A DNA stretch of 64,000 nucleotides from Cryobacterium algoricola (GTDB lineage: Bacteria; Actinomycetota; Actinomycetes; Actinomycetales; Microbacteriaceae). The translations under genes were made by a program, and so were the position numbers. The notes below the pieces were generated by a model. The model was given only the letters and a program-made list of their open reading frames with translations, was not told the DNA's origin and searched no databases. Location: assembly GCF_004402485.1 (NCBI RefSeq), contig NZ_SOFG01000009.1, positions 225,439 to 289,438 on the forward strand, written 5' to 3'. How positions within the stretch are numbered: the first letter of the stretch is position 1; the number at the start of each line of letters is the position of its first letter. Below, piece by piece: positions 9,239 through 17,076 of the stretch.

Positions 9239-10071
9239 CGGGAATTCTCGTGACGATCGGGGTCGTCTTTCTCCTTGTGGCGGTCTGGCTGATCGTCGCG
9301 TTCACGGTCCTGCATGAGTACGAACGAGGCGTCGCCTTCCGGTTCGGCCGTCTGCGGCCGCTCCGGGAACCGGGCGTGCAGATGATTTTTCCGGGCCTCG
9401 ACAAGATGGTGAGGGTCGATCTGCGTATCGTCACGCTCACGATTCCGCCACAGGACGTCATTACCAAGGACAACGTGCCCGCCAGGGTCAATGCGGTCGT
9501 GCTCTTCCAGGTCACCGACCCGGTCCGATCCGTGATGGCGGTCGAGAATCACGCCCTCGCGACCTCGCAGATGGCGCAGACGACCCTGCGCTCGGTCGTC
9601 GGCCGCGCCGACCTCGACACCCTTCTCGCGCACCGCGCCGACCTCAACGAGGATCTCGCCAGGAGTATCAACGCCCAGACTGAACCCTGGGGAGTCCAGG
9701 TCAAGGTCGTCGAGATCAAGGACGTCGAGATCCCCCAGGCGATGCAGCGCGCCATGGCCCGCGAGGCGGAGGCCGAGCGGGACAGGAGGGCGAAGATCAT
9801 CAACGCCCACGGCGAACTGCAGGCTTCAGAAGAGTTGGGCCAGGCCGCGGAGATCCTCAGCCGCAATCCGGCCTCACTCCAACTGCGCTACCTGCAGACC
9901 CTGCTCGAGCTCGGTGCGGACCACAACTCGACCGTGGTGTTCCCGCTCCCGATGGACATCATCGGCCCGTTCCTGAAAAAAGTGCCGCAGTGGCTCGACC
10001 CAACCGAGTCCGGCCGTCCAAGCCAGGCTCACGGAGACGAACAGAAGACGGATGTGACAGACCATGGCTGA
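9235..10071 (+). CDS. Slipin / SPFH-domain membrane protein
   Basis: A 278-residue stomatin-like protein. An N-terminal membrane anchor (about 3-25) is followed by an SPFH/Band-7 domain with YERGVAFRFGRLR near residue 28 and a C-terminal amphipathic helical region containing AEAERDRRAKIINAHGE. Slipins form membrane-associated oligomers that organise or stabilise partner membrane proteins; this is family knowledge. The ATG at 9235 overlaps the previous stop (ATGA). Slipins usually pair with NfeD proteases, but no NfeD is here. Its place directly behind norB suggests it serves the NO reductase or neighbouring membrane proteins. Confidence 0.88.
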   Translation: MTGILVTIGVVFLLVAVWLIVAFTVLHEYERGVAFRFGRLRPLREPGVQMIFPGLDKMVRVDLRIVTLTIPPQDVITKDNVPARVNAVVLFQVTDPVRSVMAVENHALATSQMAQTTLRSVVGRADLDTLLAHRADLNEDLARSINAQTEPWGVQVKVVEIKDVEIPQAMQRAMAREAEAERDRRAKIINAHGELQASEELGQAAEILSRNPASLQLRYLQTLLELGADHNSTVVFPLPMDIIGPFLKKVPQWLDPTESGRPSQAHGDEQKTDVTDHG

Positions 10072-10354
10072 GACAACACCGCACACGGAGCAAGGCACGC
10101 GCCTGCCGAAGGTCGGCTCGGCGCAAGACAAGGGCGTCAGCATCCGCCTGATGCTGATCGGGGTGCTCGTCGGGCTGTTCGGTCCCATCGGCGGCTTCCT
10201 CGCGGGCACGATCGTTAGCGCCGACCACACCGTCGCCGGCCTCGAACCGCTGTTCGTCTGGCTCTTCGTCGGCATGCTCGTCGGAGGGGCCGGCGTCGCG
10301 GTCGGCATCATCGGTGCCCTGCGCTGGGTCCGCGGCAACCACCACCTCGAATAG
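10064..10354 (+). CDS. Small two-helix membrane protein
   Basis: A 96-residue protein with a polar N-terminus and two glycine-rich membrane helices (about 27-52 and 64-88). The start overlaps the slipin stop by eight bases, making it the last gene of the norB operon. No family is recognised. Size and topology would fit a small subunit or assembly factor, but this is inference from position only. Confidence 0.65.
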   Translation: MAETTPHTEQGTRLPKVGSAQDKGVSIRLMLIGVLVGLFGPIGGFLAGTIVSADHTVAGLEPLFVWLFVGMLVGGAGVAVGIIGALRWVRGNHHLE

Positions 10355-10417
10355 CGTCCCGAACCAATTTGACGGCGTTCGTGCCATTCGGATCACCACC
10401 CGCCCAGGTGCTGAAAC

Positions 10418-10465
10418 CCCAAGAGTCCGTCGAATGGGTTACCCAAGAGTCCGTCGAATGGGTTA
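10418..10465. repeat. Perfect 24-bp tandem duplication
   Basis: The 24 bases at 10418-10441 are repeated exactly at 10442-10465. The second unit contains the TAA stop of the minus-strand radical SAM gene, so the repeat duplicates the end of that gene and its 3' flank without changing the protein. It lies between two convergent transcripts. Confidence 0.9.
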
Positions 10466-11626
10466 GGGGACCGGGACGGGGGTGACAGGCTGGTATGCGC
10501 AGCTCGGATCCTCGGCGAGAGGATCGCCGGTGACCGCGTACGCGTGCGAACGGGAGCCACCGCAGACCGTGCGGAACTCGCAGGCGCCGCATCGACCGCC
10601 GAAGGAATCCGGGGTGCGCAACTCCTGGAGTAGCCGCGCCTCCCGGTAGATCTTGGGGAACGACTGCTCACGCACCGAACCGACGGACACGGGCAGGAAC
10701 CCGCTCGGGTAGACCGCGCCGACGTGGTCGACGAAGGCGAAGCCGCGGCCGGAGTTGACATCGATCGGGGCGCGCGGCGCGCGGCGCCTGGGCTCGTCCC
10801 CGGTCAGCAGTTCCGCGGTGTCGCGCCGCAACCGGGCACGCAGCGGGCCGACGGGGAACGCCGCATCGAGATCGGCGATACCGGCGCGCTGCATCGCGAT
10901 CCGGCGGTAGTGCGGCGCCTCCGTGGTCTTGATCGCGACGAGTTCGGAGACATCGTGCAGCCAGTGCAGCACTTCCTCGGCGTCGGCGGCGGTCAGCGCG
11001 TTGAGAAGCTTGCCGCGCCCGGTCGGGACGAGGAAGAACACGCTCCAGAGCGTCGTGCCGAGATCGAGGACCGTCTTCAGGATCGCAGGGAGCTCGTGCA
11101 CGGTGTCGCGGGTCACGGTCGTGTTGATCTGCAGGCGGTAGCCGACGTCGCGCACCATCCGTGCGGCGACCATCGTGTCGTCGAAGACCCCGTTGACACC
11201 GCGGAAGGCATCGTGGGTCGCGGCGGATGCCCCGTCAAGGGAGAGCGACACTGCCTTCGCTCCGGCGTCGTGCAACTCGACGAGAACTTCCCGGGTGAGG
11301 CGTGGGGTTACGGAGGGCGAGAGGGCCATGCTGAGGCCGATGCTCGTGCCATGGGCCACGAGTTCGGGGAGGTCGGGGCGTTCGAAGGGGTCGCCGCCGG
11401 TGAGGACGACGAGCGGGCGCGGCGTGCCGAACGACGCGAGATCGTCCAGGAGCTTTTTGCCCTGGTCGGTCGACAGCTCGAAGGGATTGCGGGTGCGAAT
11501 TGCGTCCGCACGGCAATGCGTGCAGACGAGCTGGCAGGCCCGCGTCACCTCCCAGATCACGATGAAGGGACGCTCGCCGGCATCGTGGTGCAGGTGCCGA
11601 ACGGCGCGCGTTGCGGTGTCAGTCAT
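10463..11626 (-). CDS. Radical SAM/SPASM protein (TIGR04053-like)
   Basis: A 387-residue radical SAM enzyme. WEVTRACQLVCTHCRADA near residue 25 holds the CxxxCxxC cluster motif, and VVLTGGDPFERPDL follows it. The C-terminal SPASM-like region binds further clusters (GGRCGACEFRTVCGG and a late Cys). The layout matches the TIGR04053 group, related to AhbC/AhbD/NirJ heme-modifying enzymes. I chose the ATG at 11626, just before MTDTATRAV; the frame is open to 11842 but that part is antisense to the next gene. The nitrite reductase here is copper-dependent, so heme d1 synthesis is not an obvious job. Substrate unknown. Confidence 0.8.
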   Translation of the reverse strand: MTDTATRAVRHLHHDAGERPFIVIWEVTRACQLVCTHCRADAIRTRNPFELSTDQGKKLLDDLASFGTPRPLVVLTGGDPFERPDLPELVAHGTSIGLSMALSPSVTPRLTREVLVELHDAGAKAVSLSLDGASAATHDAFRGVNGVFDDTMVAARMVRDVGYRLQINTTVTRDTVHELPAILKTVLDLGTTLWSVFFLVPTGRGKLLNALTAADAEEVLHWLHDVSELVAIKTTEAPHYRRIAMQRAGIADLDAAFPVGPLRARLRRDTAELLTGDEPRRRAPRAPIDVNSGRGFAFVDHVGAVYPSGFLPVSVGSVREQSFPKIYREARLLQELRTPDSFGGRCGACEFRTVCGGSRSHAYAVTGDPLAEDPSCAYQPVTPVPVP

Positions 11627-11656
11627 GAAATCCTGGTCCGGTCCCGCTCTAATGCG

Positions 11657-11700
11657 CACCTCAGTTGTTTTTACCACACTTATAGTGAAAACTAGGGGTG
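11657..11700. promoter_or_regulatory. Divergent promoter with inverted repeat
   Basis: The region between the radical SAM gene and the first HTH regulator holds an imperfect inverted repeat, GTTTTTACCACAC then TATAGTGAAAAC (about 11666-11692), with TATAGT as a possible -10 element. The arm TTTTCAC resembles part of the motif upstream of narG and narK. Autoregulation by the divergent regulator is inference. Confidence 0.4.
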
Positions 11701-12467
11701 TGCCTGCCCCCGACCTCGACGCCCGTACCCACCGCGCCCTCTCCGGCGTGAGCCGCGTAGCTGTCCTCGAGGTGCTGCGCACCCACCGGATGCCCCTGGA
11801 CATTCCCGCGCTCGCGGCGGCGGTCGGCCTGCACCCGAACACCGTTCGCTCGCACCTCGACCGGCTCCTCGAGGTCGGCCTCGTGACCGAGGCCGTCGAG
11901 GCGCGGACACGGCCCGGCCGTCCCCGCCTGCTCTATGCCTCGATTCCGCCCGAGAGCGACCCTGCCGGGCCTGGGGCCGCTCCGACGACAGAATCCGCTG
12001 CCTCCGAGGGCTCCTATAGGCTCCTCGCTGGCCTTCTTGCGGACAGCCTCGCCGCAGGCGCCCCCGACGCGCGCGCGGGCAGCGAACGGGCCGGCGACGC
12101 CGGACGGCGCTGGTCGGAAGAGTTCGTGCCCAGCGACGAGCGCGCTCCCGGTCCGATCGATCCGGCTGGAGCGATCGATCGGGTGGTCGAGATCCTCGAC
12201 GTCGTCGGATTCGCCCCCGCTGTCTCGGAGGATCGCACCGCGATCGAATTGCATCGGTGTCCGTTCCTGGATGTCGCGAAAGAGAACAGCGCCATCGTGT
12301 GCTCGGTGCATCGGGGCCTGATGCAGGGAGCCCTGGACCGGATGCACGCACCGGCCATCGGCATCCGCCTCGAACCGTTCGTGCGGCCGGGCGTCTGCGT
12401 CGCACATGTGGTTTACCCACCAAACGCGGGTAGGGATATCGGTTTCCGAATAAAGAGTGGAGAGTAG
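11700..12467 (+). CDS. SufR-like HTH regulator with Cys/His motif
   Basis: This 255-residue protein has an N-terminal winged helix (residues ~15-80) with the recognition stretch AAAVGLHPNTVRSHLDRLLE and a wing RTRPGRPRLLYA. A C-terminal domain carries CPFLDVAKENSAIVCSVHRG and a late Cys (PGVCVAHV). These cysteines recall SufR-type iron-sulfur regulators. The start is uncertain: GTG at 11700, or GTG at 11685; neither has a clear ribosome binding site, so it may be leaderless. It is divergent from the radical SAM gene and just upstream of a second regulator of the same type. It probably senses redox or NO for the nar/nir/nor genes. Confidence 0.8.
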   Translation: MPAPDLDARTHRALSGVSRVAVLEVLRTHRMPLDIPALAAAVGLHPNTVRSHLDRLLEVGLVTEAVEARTRPGRPRLLYASIPPESDPAGPGAAPTTESAASEGSYRLLAGLLADSLAAGAPDARAGSERAGDAGRRWSEEFVPSDERAPGPIDPAGAIDRVVEILDVVGFAPAVSEDRTAIELHRCPFLDVAKENSAIVCSVHRGLMQGALDRMHAPAIGIRLEPFVRPGVCVAHVVYPPNAGRDIGFRIKSGE

Positions 12468-12471
12468 ACCC

Positions 12472-13209
12472 ATGTCTTCCCGCCCGCCGTCGAGCTACCG
12501 GACGCTTGCGTCGTTCAGCAGGATCAAGCTGCTGTACTTCCTCCAGCAGCGCGGAACGATGACGGTCGGCGACCTCTCAGACGCGACCGGGTTGCACCAC
12601 AACACCACGCGGGAACATTTGCAACGACTGATCAGCGATGGTTTCGTTACGAGCGAACCCGAGGAACGGGACGTCAAGGGACGCCCGAAGATGCTCTACA
12701 GCGCGGCCGCAGGTATCGATCACCGGGAAGGTTCCATCCGGGTCGCGAAGGTCGAGGCCGCCGAACGCCGGGGCGACCAGGTGAGGCGGATGCTGCCACT
12801 CACGGCCGCGATCGACTCACCTCTCCAGCGTCAGTTGGATGCCCTCGACGACCACCTCGACCAGACCGGTTTCGAGGCAAGGATTGATGCGGATGGACGT
12901 CACCTCACTCTGCACGAGTGTCCGTACAGCGAGATGGTCAAGGACCACCCTGAGGTATGCCGGGTTCACCTCGGTCTGGTCCAAGGGATCCTGCAACAGG
13001 CCGGCGGTCCGCTCACGGCCGATGCGTTGCATCCGCTTACCGAACCGAACACCTGCACGCTGGACCTGAACTGGTCACATCAGGGCGCAGAGTGTGAGGA
13101 AATCGAGGGAGACGACGCGGCGCGGCAGAGCGTCGACGTTGCGGTCGGTATCGATGATGTGCCCTCCGGCTCACAGGCGGTTATTTTTCACGGTGTTTTC
13201 CGCTTGTAG
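12472..13209 (+). CDS. Second SufR-like HTH regulator, upstream of narG
   Basis: A 245-residue paralogue of the preceding regulator. The winged helix (~10-75) has DATGLHHNTTREHLQRLI and the wing RDVKGRPKMLYS. The sensor part has ECPYSEMVKDHPEVCRVHLG, the same spacing of Cys-Pro and Cys-x2-His, plus a later Cys in EPNTCTLDL. The ATG at 12472 follows GGAGAG; the frame opens slightly earlier at 12457, overlapping the previous gene. It ends 78 bases before narG and the putative nar operator lies within its last codons. Control of narGHJI is the natural inference. Confidence 0.85.
   Translation: MSSRPPSSYRTLASFSRIKLLYFLQQRGTMTVGDLSDATGLHHNTTREHLQRLISDGFVTSEPEERDVKGRPKMLYSAAAGIDHREGSIRVAKVEAAERRGDQVRRMLPLTAAIDSPLQRQLDALDDHLDQTGFEARIDADGRHLTLHECPYSEMVKDHPEVCRVHLGLVQGILQQAGGPLTADALHPLTEPNTCTLDLNWSHQGAECEEIEGDDAARQSVDVAVGIDDVPSGSQAVIFHGVFRL
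13183..13197. promoter_or_regulatory. Putative nar operator (narG copy)
   Basis: ATTTTTCACGGTGTT lies about 90 bases before the narG start, inside the end of the regulator gene. Its reverse complement differs at one of 15 positions from AACGCCGTGAAAAAT upstream of narK (22253-22267). The match at two co-functional promoters suggests a shared operator. The binding protein is unknown. Confidence 0.5.
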
Positions 13210-13287
13210 CCCGTTCGGGTGGCCGTGAGACTCAGTAGCGAGGCTGTTGCTGATTGCGGTGATGCCCGGGAGTGCAAGGGGTACGTC

Positions 13288-16200
13288 GTGAAAACTCTCA
13301 AGGACTCGAGCTTTTCCAAGCGGAGTGCGGGCAAGCCGGGCACGAAGCCGGGTATCGACAGTCCGATTGCGGACAGTATCCTCAACCTCGGTCGGTTCCT
13401 GCGCCGAGGGGAGACCTCGCCGGATCTGCGGTCTCTGTTCCTCGAGGGCGGCCGAGATGCCGACAGCTTCTATCGCGACCGCTGGACCCACGACAAGGAG
13501 GTGCGGTCCACCCACGGCGTGAACTGCACCGGCTCCTGCTCGTGGAAGGTGTACGTCAAGGACGGCATCATCACCTGGGAGACCCAGCAGACCGACTACC
13601 CCTCCGTCGGCCCGGACTCGCCGGAGTACGAACCCCGCGGCTGCCCGCGCGGCGCAGCATTCAGCTGGTACACCTACTCGCCGACCCGGGTGCGGTACCC
13701 CTACGTTCGCGGCGTGCTGCTCAACCTCTACCGTGAGGCGAAGGCACGCCTCGGCGACCCCGTACGCGCGTGGGCAGACGTCACCGGTAACCCCGAGTCT
13801 GCCAAGGCGTACAAGAGCGCTCGCGGCAAGGGCGGCCTCGTGCGCGCCAGCTGGGACGAGGCCGCGGAGATCGTCGCCGCCGCACACGTGCACACCATCA
13901 AGACCTACGGGCCGGACCGGATCGCCGGTTTCTCGCCGATCCCGGCGATGTCGATCGTCTCGCAGGGCGTCGGTAACCGCTTCATCTCCATGCTCGGCGG
14001 CACGATGCTGTCCTTCTACGACTGGTACGCCGACCTCCCCGTCGCCAGCCCGCAGGTTTTCGGCGACCAGACGGACGTCCCGGAATCCGCCGACTGGTGG
14101 AATTCGTCGTACCTGATCATGTGGGGTTCGAACGTGCCGGTCACCCGCACCCCTGACGCGCACTTCATGGTCGAGGCCCGGTACCGCGGCCAAAAGGTCA
14201 TCACGGTCTCGCCCGACTACGCCGACAACTCCAAGTTCGCCGATGAATGGCTCGCCGTGCACCCCGGCACCGATGGCGCCCTCGCGATCGCGATGGGCCA
14301 CGTCATTCTCAAGGAGTTCCTCGTCGACCGGCGCACCCCGCGTTTCGTCGACTACATGAAGCGCTACAGCGATTCCGCCTACCTGATCACGCTCACGAAA
14401 CGCGGCGACGCCTGGGTGCCCGGCAAGTTCATGACGGCGGATGCCCTCCCCGACACCGAGCCGACGGTCGCGAGCGCGGCGTTCAAGCCGATCCTGCTCG
14501 ACCAGGACGGCCGCACCGTCATCCCGAACGGATCCATCGGGCACCGCTTCTCCGAAACAGACGTCGGCAAATGGAACCTCGATCTCGAGGGCGTCGACCC
14601 GCTGCTCTCGATCATGGACGCGCCCGACTACGACGGTGCATCCGCTGCCGTCGACATGCCCCGCTTCGACATTTCGCCCATGACAGACGAGGCCGGCGAA
14701 CAGCAGGCCGGTGGCGCAGGCATCATCCGCCGCGGTGTGCCCGTGCGGAGCGTCGCCGGAGAGCTCGTGACAACCGTCTTCGACCTTCTCCTCGCCCAGT
14801 ACGGCGTCGGCAGGGACGGGCTCCCCGGTGTCTGGCCGACCGGCTACGACGATGAAACGTCCCCAGGCACCCCCGCCTGGCAGGAAGGCATCACCTCCGT
14901 ACCGATGCAGGCTGCAGAACGCATCGGGCGTGAGTTCGCGCAGAACGCCGAGGAATCGGGCGGCCGCTCAATGATCCTGATGGGGGCAGGCACGAACCAC
15001 TGGTTCCACTCCGACACCATCTACCGCGCCTTCCTCGCGCTCACGACTATGACCGGCTGCCAGGGCGTCAACGGCGGCGGCTGGGCTCACTACGTCGGGC
15101 AGGAGAAGGTCCGCCCCCTCACGGGCTACGGCCAGTATGCGTTCGGACTGGACTGGGTGCGTCCTCCCCGCCAGATGATTGGCACAGGGTTCTTCTACCT
15201 CGCCACCGACCAATGGCGTTACGACGGCCTCTCCGCCGACACGCTCTCGAGCCCGCTCGGGGTCGGCACGTTCGCGGACCGTACGACGGCGGACTGCCTC
15301 GTGGAGTCGGCAAAGCGCGGCTGGATGCCCAGCTACCCGACGTTCAACCGCAACTCGCTTGACCTTGTCGACGACGCAGTCGCGGCCGGGGTTGACCCGG
15401 CCCAGTACGTCGTCGAGTCGCTGGAGGACGGCAGCCTCGCCTACTCCGTCGAGGACCCGGACGCCCCGGAGAACTTCCCGCGCGTGATGGTGGTCTGGCG
15501 GGCGAACGTACTCGGCTCTTCCGGCAAGGGCAATGAATACTTTCTGAAGCACCTGCTCGGCACCACGAGTGCCGTGCGCGCGCCGGAGTCCCCGTCCGAA
15601 AAGCGCCCGAAGACGATGAAATGGCACGAATCCGCGCCAGAGGGCAAGCTGGACCTGCTCGTCACAAGCGACTTCCGGATGACCTCGACGACTATCTTCA
15701 GCGACGTGGTGCTGCCGCCGGCCACCTGGTACGAGAAGAATGACCTGTCAACGACGGACATGCATCCGTTCATTCACTCGTTCAACCCCGCGATCGCCCC
15801 GCCGTGGCAGGCGAAGACCGACTTCGACATCTTCCACATCTTGGCGAAGAAGATTTCCGAATTCTCGGTCGAACATCTCGGTGTGCGTAAAGACCTCGTA
15901 GCAGTTCCCCTGAGTCACGACACCCCTGACGCGATGGCGACCCCGCACGGAACCGTGCAATACGGCCAGCCACTGGTGCCCGGGATCACGATGCCCAAGC
16001 TCGTCGTCGTCGAGCGCGACTATCCGGCATTCGCCGACATGCTGGGTGCTCTCGGACCGCTCACGGCGAAGCTTGGCATGGTGACCAAGGGCGTCAAGTT
16101 CAACCCCGATGTCGAGGTCGACTATCTCGGCAAGAAGAACGGCTTGGTCGAGAGTGGCCCGGCCGCCGGTCGCCCGCGCCTGACGACCGCGAGCCATGCC

Positions 16201-17076
16201 TGCGAGATGGTGCTTGCGCTCTCCGGCACGACCAACGGGCGCCTGGGTACTCAGGGTTTCCGTCAGTTGGAGGAGCGCACGGGTATGAAGCTCGCCGACC
16301 TCGCGAGCGACAATGAGGGCCGCCGGTTCACCTACTCGGATGTCCAGGGTGCACCGGTCCCCGTTCTCACGTCCCCGGAGTGGTCGGGGAGTGAGCACGG
16401 CGGCCGTCGCTACAGTGCCTTCACGATCAACGTCGAGCGGCTGAAGCCGTGGCACACACTCACCGGGCGGCAACACTTCTACCTGGACCACGACTGGATG
16501 ATCGAGCTTGGGGAGCAGTTGCCGATTTTCCGGCCGCCTCTCGACATGCACCGTCTCTTTGACGACTCGATCGTCGGCTCGACGGCGGCGACCGGTTCTA
16601 CCGGGTCGAAGGGTCGGGCGGAGGTAGCCGTGCGCTACCTGACGCCGCACTCGAAATGGTCGATCCACTCCGAATACCAGGACAATCTGATGATGCTTTC
16701 GTTGTCCCGTGGAGGCCCGACCATCTGGATGTCCCCGCAGGACGCCGACAAGATCGGCGTGCGCGACAACGAGTGGATCGAGTCGTACAACCGCAACGGA
16801 GTTGTCGTCGCGCGGGCGATTGTGTCGCACCGGATGCCGGAAGGCACCGTGTACATGTATCACGCGAAGGACCGCACGATCAACGTGCCGATCGCTGAAA
16901 CGAGCGGCATGCGCGGCGGGACAAACAACTCGCTGACCCGAATCCTGCTCAAGCCCAGTCACCTGATCGGCGGCTATGCCCAGCTGTCGTTCGCCTTCAA
17001 CTACCTCGGCCCGACCGGGAACCAACGCGATGAGGTCACCGTGATCCGTCGACGCAGCCAGGAGGTTGAGTACTAA
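13288..17076 (+). CDS. narG: Respiratory nitrate reductase alpha subunit
   Basis: A 1262-residue molybdopterin enzyme that reduces nitrate to nitrite at the cytoplasmic face of the membrane. The N-terminal FS0 cluster motif is His76, Cys79 and Cys83 in HGVNCTGSC, with a further Cys at about 119 (RGCPRGAAF). The bis-MGD-binding core contains LIMWGSNVPVTRTPDAH and GAGTNHWFHSD. The C-terminal domain has GPTIWMSPQDA and GGTNNSLTR. I chose the GTG at 13288, preceded by AAGGGG, over the open frame back to 13219. Length is normal for NarG (about 1230-1260). narHJI follow without gaps. Confidence 0.96.
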   Translation: MKTLKDSSFSKRSAGKPGTKPGIDSPIADSILNLGRFLRRGETSPDLRSLFLEGGRDADSFYRDRWTHDKEVRSTHGVNCTGSCSWKVYVKDGIITWETQQTDYPSVGPDSPEYEPRGCPRGAAFSWYTYSPTRVRYPYVRGVLLNLYREAKARLGDPVRAWADVTGNPESAKAYKSARGKGGLVRASWDEAAEIVAAAHVHTIKTYGPDRIAGFSPIPAMSIVSQGVGNRFISMLGGTMLSFYDWYADLPVASPQVFGDQTDVPESADWWNSSYLIMWGSNVPVTRTPDAHFMVEARYRGQKVITVSPDYADNSKFADEWLAVHPGTDGALAIAMGHVILKEFLVDRRTPRFVDYMKRYSDSAYLITLTKRGDAWVPGKFMTADALPDTEPTVASAAFKPILLDQDGRTVIPNGSIGHRFSETDVGKWNLDLEGVDPLLSIMDAPDYDGASAAVDMPRFDISPMTDEAGEQQAGGAGIIRRGVPVRSVAGELVTTVFDLLLAQYGVGRDGLPGVWPTGYDDETSPGTPAWQEGITSVPMQAAERIGREFAQNAEESGGRSMILMGAGTNHWFHSDTIYRAFLALTTMTGCQGVNGGGWAHYVGQEKVRPLTGYGQYAFGLDWVRPPRQMIGTGFFYLATDQWRYDGLSADTLSSPLGVGTFADRTTADCLVESAKRGWMPSYPTFNRNSLDLVDDAVAAGVDPAQYVVESLEDGSLAYSVEDPDAPENFPRVMVVWRANVLGSSGKGNEYFLKHLLGTTSAVRAPESPSEKRPKTMKWHESAPEGKLDLLVTSDFRMTSTTIFSDVVLPPATWYEKNDLSTTDMHPFIHSFNPAIAPPWQAKTDFDIFHILAKKISEFSVEHLGVRKDLVAVPLSHDTPDAMATPHGTVQYGQPLVPGITMPKLVVVERDYPAFADMLGALGPLTAKLGMVTKGVKFNPDVEVDYLGKKNGLVESGPAAGRPRLTTASHACEMVLALSGTTNGRLGTQGFRQLEERTGMKLADLASDNEGRRFTYSDVQGAPVPVLTSPEWSGSEHGGRRYSAFTINVERLKPWHTLTGRQHFYLDHDWMIELGEQLPIFRPPLDMHRLFDDSIVGSTAATGSTGSKGRAEVAVRYLTPHSKWSIHSEYQDNLMMLSLSRGGPTIWMSPQDADKIGVRDNEWIESYNRNGVVVARAIVSHRMPEGTVYMYHAKDRTINVPIAETSGMRGGTNNSLTRILLKPSHLIGGYAQLSFAFNYLGPTGNQRDEVTVIRRRSQEVEY

